Notes under the pieces: model-generated | Databases searched by the model: none | What the model was told of the DNA's origin: nothing | Seen by the model: the letters and a program-made list of their open reading frames with translations, nothing else | Source of the DNA: CAZOOR01 sp964581505 | GTDB taxonomy: Bacteria; Bacteroidota; Ignavibacteria; Kapaibacteriales; UBA2268 | DNA: 64,000 nucleotides | Reading direction: 5' to 3' | NCBI GenBank assembly: GCA_964581505.1 | Contig: CAZOOR010000002.1 | Coordinates: 26,641 to 90,640 of the forward strand | Shown: piece by piece, positions 45,153 to 53,990 of the stretch | How positions within the stretch are numbered: position 1 is the stretch's first letter | Layout: each line of letters starts with the position of its first letter | Made by a program: the position numbers and the translations under genes

Positions 45153-45653
45153 ATGTGCGAGATTCTTGAAAAGCATAGAAAAAGCATTAAAGAGAACAAA
45201 AAGATACTAAACAGGCGAATATACAGTATGAAGCAGACTAGTGAAGAGGACATTGATAAAAAGCTTGATAAAATAATTGAAAACACCAATCTGCTAAATA
45301 GTATTTCAAATGAGATAAATAATCTGGCAAATGACTATTATGTTAGAATTAATCATCTGATTAAAAATTATTCGCAAAGTGATTTGAAAAAATTCAAGAA
45401 TTTTATTGACGAATATGAAAAGCTGATTATTAAATTATCATCAACAGAAAATATTAGAGCTTACCGTACTTCCCGTTCCAATCTGATTATTGCAATTGAT
45501 AAATTATATGCTATTTATAAAATACTTGATACGAATGTCCTATCACGTATTGAATATGTTAACGACTACGAAGAGAATGAAATTAATGAAATACTTGGCT
45601 CAATGAAATCCGAAGATTTAGAAGTTACCCGTACTTTTACACAAAAGTTCTGA
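45153..45653 (+). CDS. Coiled-coil protein, possible antitoxin partner of a RelE-like protein
   Basis: 166 residues, no signal peptide or membrane helix. It begins MCEILEKHRKSIKENKKIL, highly charged and predicted largely helical, with a Leu/Ile heptad stretch (DKKLDKIIENTNLLNSISNEINNL, about 32-55) and acidic C-terminus. No family is recognised. It lies directly upstream of a RelE/ParE-like gene with a 3-base gap, the classical antitoxin-toxin order, but it is twice the length of a usual RelB. A GGGAG precedes the ATG. Function is inferred from position only. Confidence 0.55.
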   Translation: MCEILEKHRKSIKENKKILNRRIYSMKQTSEEDIDKKLDKIIENTNLLNSISNEINNLANDYYVRINHLIKNYSQSDLKKFKNFIDEYEKLIIKLSSTENIRAYRTSRSNLIIAIDKLYAIYKILDTNVLSRIEYVNDYEENEINEILGSMKSEDLEVTRTFTQKF

Positions 45654-45656
45654 GCA

Positions 45657-45956
45657 ATGACCTCGCAAGAAAGAGATATTGTAATTCAATATTCCAGACA
45701 GGCGGATAAATTTGTTTCAAATTCAAATAGAAAATTATCATTTAATATTGTAAATGGCTTATGTCATAAAGCCGTAAAAAGGATATTTGGTAATAATATC
45801 AATATCGACCTAAAGAAATTAAAAAGCAAAAAAAATCAATACAGAATAAGATATAGGCATTTCAGAATAATTTTCCAATATGATTTGAAGAAACAAACAA
45901 TCATTGTATTTATCATTTCCGTTTACAATAGAGACAAATCGTACAAGAAAAGATAA
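45657..45956 (+). CDS. RelE/ParE-like protein (putative toxin)
   Basis: 99 residues. The central segment (LKKLKSKKNQYRIRYRHFRIIFQYDLKKQTIIVFIISVYNRDKSYKKR) has the RelE-superfamily strand pattern (LKKLKG-xxxYRIRVGDYRIIF, IVVLIISVGHRxxVYK). The C-terminal His of ParE/RelE signatures is Tyr-Asn here (SVYNRDKSY). Typical members cleave mRNA at the ribosome (RelE) or poison gyrase (ParE); which applies cannot be told. Its partner would be the 166-aa protein immediately upstream, and the pair lies just past tRNA-Val. Confidence 0.72.
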   Translation: MTSQERDIVIQYSRQADKFVSNSNRKLSFNIVNGLCHKAVKRIFGNNINIDLKKLKSKKNQYRIRYRHFRIIFQYDLKKQTIIVFIISVYNRDKSYKKR

Positions 45957-46126
45957 AATATGTCAATACAAGCATATTTATATTAAATTTCAGGGCTTAC
46001 CTTTACCGTTTTTCTCAACTGTTGATTTAAATTATACTAATAAATTGTTAAATAGAACAAGATATAAAATAGTAAGAGGGAAATAGATACGAGAAGGTAT
46101 AACTATACATAAAATCATATTACAAT

Positions 46127-46157
46127 TTGTTTATAATATACATATTAGTTATTTTTG
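46127..46157 (+). promoter_or_regulatory. Bacteroidota-type promoter of the lipoprotein gene
   Basis: TTG at 46127-46129, 20-base spacer, TATTTTTG at 46150-46157, about 55 bases before the ATG at 46212. Confidence 0.65.
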
Positions 46158-46211
46158 TATTATAGATGTATTTAACATTTATTTTTTTACAACAATTAAA
46201 AAGGTGTTACT

Positions 46212-47432
46212 ATGCAACGACAATCTTCAAATTTATCAATTATTGTTTTATTTGTAGGGATTATTTCATTATTCCTGATTTCCTGTACAGATTCGAGTAA
46301 TTCTCCCGGTAAAGATGGAAAAGAAATATCTTTTTTAATGTGCCATTATAAAGGTGGACAGTTCGGAAACAAGTACGGGTTGGTTTTAGTACATTCGCCC
46401 AAAAGCATTGAATGGGTTTCAGATTATTATCCTTGCCAATTGTCGACAAATTTCGTTGATATAAAGAACGGTAGAATAGCTTTCTCTTGCGAGAATCCGC
46501 CAAAGGGAAAATCTCCAATTGCATATATGGATATAGATGATATAAAAAACATCAAGTTTGTCCCAATTCCAAAATCTAAAGATGAAAAATATTATTGGAG
46601 TGTTCCAAAAGCAGTAAGACCACAGGTTATGTCTGATGGAAGAATAATCTTTAAAGTAATTTATGAAACAAAAAATCAATATGACGATTACCATCTGGGA
46701 CAGATGGCTATATATAATCCGAAGACAGATAAATTTGAAATGTCCGGCTCATTAACTCCTTTTATTAAGGAGCAACCCGAAAAGGGTTCGGATACTGAAG
46801 CCGGTTCGATGAATTCGACTTTTTCCTTATCAAATGACGATAAATTTGTTTGTTTAACTGCTTATGGATATGGGACGAGCGGTGGTGCTTATCACCAAGA
46901 TAAATTCTTTATTGTCAAATATGACATAGCCTCTAAAAAATACACACGTATTACACAAGTGAAAGCTGATATACTGTTTGTTTCCGCAGATAATCAGTAT
47001 GTTGTTGTTAATTCGGATACGAAAAAGAAAAGATACAATGCACATAGCGACAATACTAGCGGTTTTGTACTTGATAATTATCGAGATAATATTTGTGTCG
47101 GACAGTATTCAAGAAAAAATTCATACTTTTTTAAGATATGGCGCGGCAGCGGTATGCATTTTTTTGATGCTAATTCGGGACCACTTTATTTACTGATTTT
47201 GGGCGATAGTTTGAAGCGTCCCTATCGTGGATTAGGACGGGGAGCGCAATTCTCACCCGACGAGAAATTTATTTATTTTATGGCATCAAAAGATTTTCAT
47301 ACTAATTACCGTTCAGAATTTGCAATTCTCAGAACACCTGCAGACTTTGGAAAAGTAAATACCAATCCCGATTCTATTTTCGTTCTACCCGCAGATTTTG
47401 ACAGACCGATGTTTTTATTGATTAGCAAATGA
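46212..47432 (+). CDS. Lipoprotein with TolB-like beta-propeller character, unknown function
   Basis: 406 residues. A lipoprotein signal ends FLISC (Cys about 25). The rest is strand-rich with repeats of the TolB/WD40-like type: SPKSIEWVSDYYP, VRPQVMSDGRIIFKV, STFSLSNDDKFVCLTAYG, ADILFVSADNQYVVVN, GAQFSPDEKFIYFMAS. The xFSPDxKxIxF pattern recurs, which suggests a propeller. No enzymatic motif is visible. It has its own promoter and terminator and lies in the A/T-rich segment near the tRNA-Val genes. Confidence 0.68.
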   Translation: MQRQSSNLSIIVLFVGIISLFLISCTDSSNSPGKDGKEISFLMCHYKGGQFGNKYGLVLVHSPKSIEWVSDYYPCQLSTNFVDIKNGRIAFSCENPPKGKSPIAYMDIDDIKNIKFVPIPKSKDEKYYWSVPKAVRPQVMSDGRIIFKVIYETKNQYDDYHLGQMAIYNPKTDKFEMSGSLTPFIKEQPEKGSDTEAGSMNSTFSLSNDDKFVCLTAYGYGTSGGAYHQDKFFIVKYDIASKKYTRITQVKADILFVSADNQYVVVNSDTKKKRYNAHSDNTSGFVLDNYRDNICVGQYSRKNSYFFKIWRGSGMHFFDANSGPLYLLILGDSLKRPYRGLGRGAQFSPDEKFIYFMASKDFHTNYRSEFAILRTPADFGKVNTNPDSIFVLPADFDRPMFLLISK

Positions 47433-47457
47433 TAGATACACCATAATAAAAATATAC

Positions 47458-47486
47458 AAAAGCAGAAGTTTATGCTACTGCTTTTT
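47458..47486 (+). terminator. Hairpin terminator
   Basis: The stem AAAAGCAG/CTGCTTTT has a 12-base loop, 25 bases past the lipoprotein stop. Confidence 0.75.
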
Positions 47487-47564
47487 ATATTATTAGACAA
47501 TAGTTCAAATTAAATTTCAGTGCTTAGCGTCATTAGTTTGTATGATTTTATTTAATTGTGAATA

Positions 47565-49655
47565 ATGAATTTTCTAAATCCCGCAATACTATTCGCTATG
47601 TTTGCCGCCGCAATTCCGTTGCTACTTCACTTGTTGAATTTACGGAAATTGAAGCGTGTGGAATTTTCTTCTTTGAAGTTTATAAAAGAACTACAAAAAA
47701 CAAGAATACGCAAAGTTAAATTGAAACAAATTATTCTCTTAATTCTGCGAACATTAATTATCGCTTTTATTGTTCTTGCTTTTGCACGTCCAACAATAAA
47801 GAGTGAATTACCCCTACTCGGCACTTATGCAAAATCCAGCGTTGTAATTTTGTTGGATAATTCATTCAGTATTGATGTATCCGATGAATTCGGCAATCGC
47901 CTGAAGCAAGCGAAGTCGGCTGCCGCCTCTATATTGAACAGCCTAAAACCCGGCGATGACGCCGTAATAATCCCAATGTCCGGTACAGAAAATCAGGCAT
48001 TATCACTATCAAGAAATTTTGCTCAATTAAATGACGAATTGACAAGAATCACAATATCAAATAAGCCTGCGGCATTTGTTGATGCAGTTAGTAAAGCGTA
48101 TTCATTGCTCGAAGAAAGTAAAAATCTGAATAGGGAAATCTATCTGATTAGCGATTGCCAGCAAAATGTATTTTCGTATAGCGGCACGGATTCGCTGAAC
48201 TATTTTAATCCAAATACATCATTATATATAGTGAATATAGGGAGTAATTCAAAAAGTAGTATTGTCAATCTCTCGGTAGATTCTTTGCAATCACTTACAC
48301 AGCTCTTTCTGCAAGACGAGCCGGTAGAATTCCGAACAAGTATTAAGAACAATTCCAATAAAAATATTTCCGGCTTGGTAGTTTCGCTTTTCTACAACAA
48401 AAACAGAACTGCACAAATGGCGATTGATATTGATGCAGGACAAACTAAAACAATCAATATGTTTGGCGAACCAAAGGACTTCGGAGTAGTAAAAGCTTTT
48501 GTGGAAATTGAAAATGATGCACTAGACCATGACAACAGGCGATACTTCGGTTTCTATATTCCCGAGAAGCCGCAAGTAGCAGTATTTGGCAATAAAAATA
48601 TTTTTCCTGTTGAGACGGTTCTCAAACTCAACGATTCGAGAATTGCGTATGCCGTATTCCAATTATCCCAGCTTGGTTCTATTAATTTGAGTAAGTATGA
48701 TATATTAATCATAACTGACGGACTGACAGACGCAAATCAATTCAAAGTACTAAAAGACTATATAGAAACCGGTGGCTCTACCCTATTATTTGCCGGCGAA
48801 GGAAATAAAAGCTACATTGCATATACCGAAGGATTGAACCTACTTGGTATTTCCGCAATTGACATTAAACAATTTTCCGACTCATCACCTTTGGAATTTA
48901 ATTATACGGACAAACAACACCCATTATTCAAAGGTGTTTTCAAAGGAAATACAAATAGCAACAAACAGGTGGAGACAGCGGAAATCAGCAAACTAATAGT
49001 TAGCAAATCAGGACAAAGCATTATCTCTACATCTGCCGGAAATATCCTGAGTGAAATACGACTTGGTAAGGGAAAACTATTTTTTGTTTCAACGGGATTA
49101 GGTGCAAGCTGGAGCAATTTTCCACTGACAGGTATATTCCCCGTACTGATTTATCGCTCTGTATTTTATCTCACATCAAAGGAATATACCGGTATTTCCG
49201 CCAAAGTTGGGGACAAAGTAAGGATTGTCATACCAAAGAAATTTGCTAATATTCCTCGTTTTAAAATCACAGACCCAAGCGGACTTGAGTCATTCAGAGA
49301 AGCCGCCGTTCTACCATCTGCGGCAATCCTTGAATTAGATAATTTGACTCAACAAGGGGTATATATAATTAGCACACCGTCCAATAAAGTAGTCCAATTA
49401 TTAAGCGTTAATAATGCGGCAACAGAGTCAATCATTCGGAAACGAGACGAAAAGGTAATAAAAAACGATATTGCTAAATATATTGACAACAGAACAGAAA
49501 TAAAATATATCTCGGCAGAAACAATTGCCAATAATTTTTCACGTGCAAGGACAGGTACCGAACTTTGGCAATTATTTATTATCTTGGCAATTATTACGGC
49601 ACTTAGCGAAATGCTTGTGGCACGGAATACAAAAAACGAACTGAGTGGCGAATAA
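47565..49655 (+). CDS. BatA-domain / von Willebrand factor A membrane protein
   Basis: 696 residues. The N-terminal BatA segment (1-80) has two membrane helices with the conserved FLNPAILFAMFAAAIPLLLHLLNLRKLKRVEFSSLKF and the RxRKVKLKQIILLILRTLIIAFIVLAFARP motif. A VWA domain follows (about 90-230) with a complete metal-binding MIDAS DNSFS near 97-101. A glutamine-amidotransferase-like region may follow (YDILIITDGL near 380), and a second membrane helix lies near the C-terminus. Bat proteins are linked to aerotolerance and protein or lipid handling in Bacteroidota, without firm mechanism. The gene stands alone. Confidence 0.82.
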   Translation: MNFLNPAILFAMFAAAIPLLLHLLNLRKLKRVEFSSLKFIKELQKTRIRKVKLKQIILLILRTLIIAFIVLAFARPTIKSELPLLGTYAKSSVVILLDNSFSIDVSDEFGNRLKQAKSAAASILNSLKPGDDAVIIPMSGTENQALSLSRNFAQLNDELTRITISNKPAAFVDAVSKAYSLLEESKNLNREIYLISDCQQNVFSYSGTDSLNYFNPNTSLYIVNIGSNSKSSIVNLSVDSLQSLTQLFLQDEPVEFRTSIKNNSNKNISGLVVSLFYNKNRTAQMAIDIDAGQTKTINMFGEPKDFGVVKAFVEIENDALDHDNRRYFGFYIPEKPQVAVFGNKNIFPVETVLKLNDSRIAYAVFQLSQLGSINLSKYDILIITDGLTDANQFKVLKDYIETGGSTLLFAGEGNKSYIAYTEGLNLLGISAIDIKQFSDSSPLEFNYTDKQHPLFKGVFKGNTNSNKQVETAEISKLIVSKSGQSIISTSAGNILSEIRLGKGKLFFVSTGLGASWSNFPLTGIFPVLIYRSVFYLTSKEYTGISAKVGDKVRIVIPKKFANIPRFKITDPSGLESFREAAVLPSAAILELDNLTQQGVYIISTPSNKVVQLLSVNNAATESIIRKRDEKVIKNDIAKYIDNRTEIKYISAETIANNFSRARTGTELWQLFIILAIITALSEMLVARNTKNELSGE

Positions 49656-49786
49656 AAACACAGTCCTGTGCAATACCGATTAATAATGAACGTTATTTTT
49701 ATTAATTAAATGATTTAATTATATTTGGAGTTGAAGTATAGTAATTTTTATTTACTTTTTTTTATTTACTTAGCAAAAAAATATAA

Positions 49787-51994
49787 ATGCGTTTTAGCTT
49801 TCAAAAAGTATTCATAAGCATAACCGCCCTGTTCCTACTTGCAATGGCGGGTTGTAAGAAATTTGACAATTTCACAACATACTTCAACACATACTACAAC
49901 ACTCAGCGGATAATGAACGAGAGTGAAGATGAGTTTGAATTCCAAGATGAAAAGAAACGTGTAAAACCCAGAGTATTTGTCCCCGAACCGAAATTCAAAG
50001 CAACCCAATATACAGGCGGTGTAGCACCGTTTATGCAGGAATTTGTAATATCAATGAAACAACTGCAACCCGTAAAAATCAAAATGGATTCGGTAATCAT
50101 CAAGGGTTCAAAAATATTAGCAAAACATCCGAAAAGTAAGTATATTGAGGGTACGCTGTTCCTAATGGCAAAGTCATATTTTTATCAAAGATTATGGTTA
50201 CCTGCTCAAATAAAATGTTCGGAATTAGTAGATAGATTCCCTGACGGCGATATGGTTCCCGATGCACTATTACTAAGTGCAAAAAGCCTATTGATGCAAC
50301 AGAACTATCCATCTGGGAAAATTATGCTGTCGCGAACAGTGGACTATGCTTGGCAGAAAAAAAGGTGGGATATACTATCTCAGGCTTTTAGAATTCAGGC
50401 AGAATTAGCATTGCTCGAAGACGATATTGACGGAGCGCTTCGCCCATATCGCCAAGCAATTGCACAATCGGAGAATGATGAATTAAGAGCTAAGTGGCAG
50501 GTTGATATGTCTGCTATCTATTATCGTGTCGGTCGATTTAAAGAGGCGTCCAAATCATTTGCAAGAGTACAAAAATACAGTCCGGATTATCAGGCGGCAT
50601 TCGAGGGTTATTTGTATCAGGCAATTTCCTTATACCATACCGGCGATACGCTCAAAGCTAACAGAATTGTAAAGATGTTAGAAAATGACGGCAAATATGA
50701 AGAGTGGCAGAGTTATGTCCTATTTGCAAAAATGACCAAATATAGAATTTATGAACAAAAGCAGGAATTGGAAACTGCTGAGACTTTTGCGGACTCCGCA
50801 TATATGAACAATACCGCTATTAATGCAGTATATTTTGAGAAAGCTGTAGATTTCTACAAGGACAAAAATTATAACGAAGCACGCAGATTTTTCTCACGTG
50901 CAAAGAACAAGCGTTCTATGTTCTCTAAAACATCAAACCAAATGTATTTTCTTCTGAACTCTTGGGACCAAAAACATAGGGTAAGCGACCCGATGTTGTG
51001 CAAACTTGATTCGGGCGAAGTACTTGACGATACATCAAGAATTGTTCTCTCGCAAATGCTATTTGAAATCGGGCGAATACACGAGGAAATGAATAATCCC
51101 GATTCTACTCTGATTTTTTATCATAAAGCTTCTTTATATTCACCTGCAAGCGATACTATGACAGCAAGATATATCTATGCTTATGCCCGTACAATGAGAG
51201 ACAGAGATGTGCGACTTTCAGATTCACTCTATCAAGTAATTGCAGATAAATATCCAAGAACCGAATATGGCAAAGATGCAATGAAACGCTTGGGCTATAC
51301 AAAACGATTTATAATAAACAAGCCGGCGGAGATATATCAATCTGCTAATAGCCTCCGAATGAATGAGGAATACGATATGTCATTAAGACAGTATCTTTTA
51401 TTGGTAGAGGAATATCCCGATTATAAATTAAGTCCGAAAGCTCTCTACTCCGTTGGTTGGATATGGGAAAATAATTTAAAAAATATTGACAGTGCTTTAT
51501 TTTATTATGATATGCTAATTGCAAAATACCCTAATTCCGTATATGCACAGGATATTGTTTCGGGTGTAAGCTATTTAACGGCTATCAAAAAGGGAGAAAT
51601 AAAACCCGGCGAAGAAATTCCTAAGGAATATTTCAAAGCAAAAGCAGTGAATTTAGATAAAATTTCTAAAAGAGAAGTATTAACACCGGCTGAAAAAAAT
51701 CCCGAATTATTGAAGAAAAACGAGGCATTTAACCCTTTGGATATAATCAGCGACCCGGGTAAAGCATTTAATAATGTCATACAAACGTTAAAGGAAACCG
51801 GTAACGATTTGCAGAATAGCGTTGATAAAAAATTCCAAGAGATTAAAGACCCGAAGAGCCTAATGAATAGCGTCAATTTGAATATGCCGAAACTTCCCGG
51901 TTTGGGTTCGGACTCCACAAAGAATGATATGCCGAATAAACCGGAAGATAAAAAGAAGAAAAAAGAAGAAGAGACGAGCAAACCGCACAAATAG
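49787..51994 (+). CDS. TPR lipoprotein (possible SprE/PorW-like)
   Basis: 735 residues. A lipoprotein signal ends LAMAGC (Cys about 23), then YFNTYYNTQRIMNESEDEFE, and from about 90 TPR-like helix pairs (YIEGTLFLMAKSYFYQRLWLPAQIKCSEL; RAKWQVDMSAIYYRVGRFKEASKSFARVQKYSPDYQAAF; FYKDKNYNEARRFFSRA; MSLRQYLLLVEEYPDYKLSPKALYSVGWIWE). The basic, charged tail (EDKKKKKEEETSKPHK) is distinctive. TPR lipoproteins of this type include SprE/PorW of the type IX secretion apparatus, so it is a candidate T9SS component, but this is only by architecture. It is upstream of, and 115 bases from, a sigma-54 response regulator. Confidence 0.7.
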   Translation: MRFSFQKVFISITALFLLAMAGCKKFDNFTTYFNTYYNTQRIMNESEDEFEFQDEKKRVKPRVFVPEPKFKATQYTGGVAPFMQEFVISMKQLQPVKIKMDSVIIKGSKILAKHPKSKYIEGTLFLMAKSYFYQRLWLPAQIKCSELVDRFPDGDMVPDALLLSAKSLLMQQNYPSGKIMLSRTVDYAWQKKRWDILSQAFRIQAELALLEDDIDGALRPYRQAIAQSENDELRAKWQVDMSAIYYRVGRFKEASKSFARVQKYSPDYQAAFEGYLYQAISLYHTGDTLKANRIVKMLENDGKYEEWQSYVLFAKMTKYRIYEQKQELETAETFADSAYMNNTAINAVYFEKAVDFYKDKNYNEARRFFSRAKNKRSMFSKTSNQMYFLLNSWDQKHRVSDPMLCKLDSGEVLDDTSRIVLSQMLFEIGRIHEEMNNPDSTLIFYHKASLYSPASDTMTARYIYAYARTMRDRDVRLSDSLYQVIADKYPRTEYGKDAMKRLGYTKRFIINKPAEIYQSANSLRMNEEYDMSLRQYLLLVEEYPDYKLSPKALYSVGWIWENNLKNIDSALFYYDMLIAKYPNSVYAQDIVSGVSYLTAIKKGEIKPGEEIPKEYFKAKAVNLDKISKREVLTPAEKNPELLKKNEAFNPLDIISDPGKAFNNVIQTLKETGNDLQNSVDKKFQEIKDPKSLMNSVNLNMPKLPGLGSDSTKNDMPNKPEDKKKKKEEETSKPHK

Positions 51995-52058
51995 ATTTCA
52001 ACAATTAATGTTGCGAAATACAAATTTCTTTTAATAATAAATTAAAATTCATTAAATT

Positions 52059-52088
52059 GGAACGGCATAACAATAGCCGTCCGTTTTT
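52059..52088 (+). terminator. Hairpin terminator
   Basis: The GC-rich stem around ACGGC/GCCGT has a 9-base ATAACAATA loop, extended by GG/CC with one bulged base. It is followed by CCG and a long T-run. Confidence 0.78.
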
Positions 52089-52109
52089 TTTATTTTTTTT
52101 TGAGGGATT

Positions 52110-53522
52110 ATGGAAGTTCAAGACTACACAATTGTTTTAATTACCGATGACAAACAAACAACAGATTTAATTATTGACAATCTGATTAAAGATTATAAAA
52201 CAATAGAAGTCTTTGACAATTCGGACGAAGCACTAGACCAGATGCACATTATCCGTCCCGATATTATTCTGCTTGATATGTTTATTGGTCATCAGAACGG
52301 GCTGGATACACTTGAACTAATTAAGAAACAGGGTTATTCTGCACCGATTATTATGATGACTGCGGCAACCGATATGAAGATGGCTATACACGGAATGAAA
52401 TTGGGAGCGGCTGACTTCATAGTAAAACCTCTGAACATTGAACAAGTAAAGACAATTATCAGCCGCGCTATTTCGCATTTTGAAATGAGTAAGCGAGTGG
52501 AAGCAATGTCTGCACAGCTCAAAACAACTCAACCCGATAATATTCTCGGCGAATCTGAGGAACTACAAAAAGCTCTGAAAATTGCAAATACAATTGCTAA
52601 AGCCAATACTACTGTCTTACTCTATGGTGAATCAGGTACAGGCAAGGAATTGTTTGCAAAACTAATTCACGACTCATCTGATAGAGCCAAAGGTCCATTC
52701 ATAACAATTAATTGCGGAGCAATACCAAAAGAGATTGCCGAGAACGAACTTTTCGGTTACGAAAGAGGTGCATTTACAGGTGCCATTGATAAAATTAAGC
52801 ACGGGAAATTCGAGCAGGCGCATCACGGCACTATACTCCTCGATGAAATTTCGGAATTGACTTTGGATTTGCAGGTTAAATTATTACGTGTATTGCAAGA
52901 GAAAAAATATTACAGGCTGGGCGGTGCTAAGGAAATAGCGGTTGATGTACGAGTAATTGCTTCTTCCAACAAGGAACTCGAACAGTTGGTCGAAGAAGGT
53001 GAATTTAGAGAAGATTTATATTATCGTCTGAATGTAGCAAAGATAGAACTACCGCCCTTACGCAAACGCAAGAATGATATAATGTTACTTGCTACTGCTT
53101 TTGTGGCGGAGTTTAATAAGCAATTTACCAAGAACATCAGCGGATTTTCGCCGCAAGCAATTAAAACACTCGAAGAATATCCCTGGCGTGGTAATATTCG
53201 AGAACTTAAAAATGCAATAGAAAGAGTTGTGCTGCTCGAAGAAAGCGACATTATCGAAGATGAATCATTGGACTTCCTACGTACTTCACGCCTGTCTTCG
53301 CGTGGCAAGATATTAAATCGTGATTTAGAGAACGGTAAGCACATTCTACATATATCTAAAACAGGAGCAAGATATGATGATATTGTCAAGGATTTATTAA
53401 TCCAAACCTTGCAAATTTGCGAAGGTGATATTATAAAAGCGGCAAAAATACTCGGGCTGACAACATTGAAACTCAAAGACCGCTTACAACAATTTTCTCT
53501 TTCGGAGGAAGATTGGGATTAA
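52110..53522 (+). CDS. Sigma-54-dependent response regulator (NtrC family)
   Basis: 470 residues. Receiver domain 1-120 (acidic DDK at 13-15, phospho-acceptor Asp56 in ILLDMF, Lys in IVKPLN). AAA+ domain about 140-385 with Walker A GESGTGKE (about 173), GAFTGA sigma-54 contact loop (about 222) and LLDEISEL Walker B. The C-terminal Fis-type HTH is LQICEGDIIKAAKILGLTTLKLKDRLQQF. It activates sigma-54 promoters by ATP hydrolysis. No sensor kinase is adjacent, so it is an orphan. It ends tail-to-tail with clpS, overlapping by 4 bases. Confidence 0.93.
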   Translation: MEVQDYTIVLITDDKQTTDLIIDNLIKDYKTIEVFDNSDEALDQMHIIRPDIILLDMFIGHQNGLDTLELIKKQGYSAPIIMMTAATDMKMAIHGMKLGAADFIVKPLNIEQVKTIISRAISHFEMSKRVEAMSAQLKTTQPDNILGESEELQKALKIANTIAKANTTVLLYGESGTGKELFAKLIHDSSDRAKGPFITINCGAIPKEIAENELFGYERGAFTGAIDKIKHGKFEQAHHGTILLDEISELTLDLQVKLLRVLQEKKYYRLGGAKEIAVDVRVIASSNKELEQLVEEGEFREDLYYRLNVAKIELPPLRKRKNDIMLLATAFVAEFNKQFTKNISGFSPQAIKTLEEYPWRGNIRELKNAIERVVLLEESDIIEDESLDFLRTSRLSSRGKILNRDLENGKHILHISKTGARYDDIVKDLLIQTLQICEGDIIKAAKILGLTTLKLKDRLQQFSLSEEDWD

Positions 53523-53809
53523 AACTCAATTTGCGTATGCAATGCAATTTCTTCTAAGATAGCACTAACACGCAAACAATCGGGCATCTCGCCTTCATAG
53601 ACAATAGATTTACCTTTTGTATGGACTTCCCAAGCAATAGACTCAGCCTGCTCGGGTGAGCATTGAATAGCTTTAATTAACTGGACAATAACCTCGTCGA
53701 ATGTATGCAACTCATCATTATAGAGAATTACTTTAGCGGCATCAGTGGTTCCTATATCACTGTCCACAATTAATTCGGTTTCCGTCTCGGATTGCAAAAA
53801 TATACCCAT
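53519..53809 (-). CDS. clpS: ClpS adaptor protein
   Basis: 96 residues from the Met at about 53809; an upstream TTG would add 16 hydrophobic residues that do not fit the family. The core has AAKVILYNDELHTFDEVIVQLIKAIQCSPEQAESIAWEVHTKGKSIVYEGE, which is the ClpS signature: YNDELHTF binds the N-degron and the AESIAWEVHTKG region contacts ClpA. It delivers N-end-rule substrates to ClpAP. No clpA adjoins. The start position is my preference, not proven. Confidence 0.9.
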   Translation of the reverse strand: MGIFLQSETETELIVDSDIGTTDAAKVILYNDELHTFDEVIVQLIKAIQCSPEQAESIAWEVHTKGKSIVYEGEMPDCLRVSAILEEIALHTQIEF

Positions 53810-53990
53810 ATCCGCATTTTTATAAAAAATAACAAAAAAACACCTTGTAATAGACAAAAACTATGCAATGTTTATTGTTTTTGGTTGGTAAATCTTTATT
53901 ACTTTTGTATTTTACTAATCGCAATGAAGTAAATTTTTTCATTGTTATTTATATTTGGATATTAGTGGTAAATAACCTTGGGATATTGGC

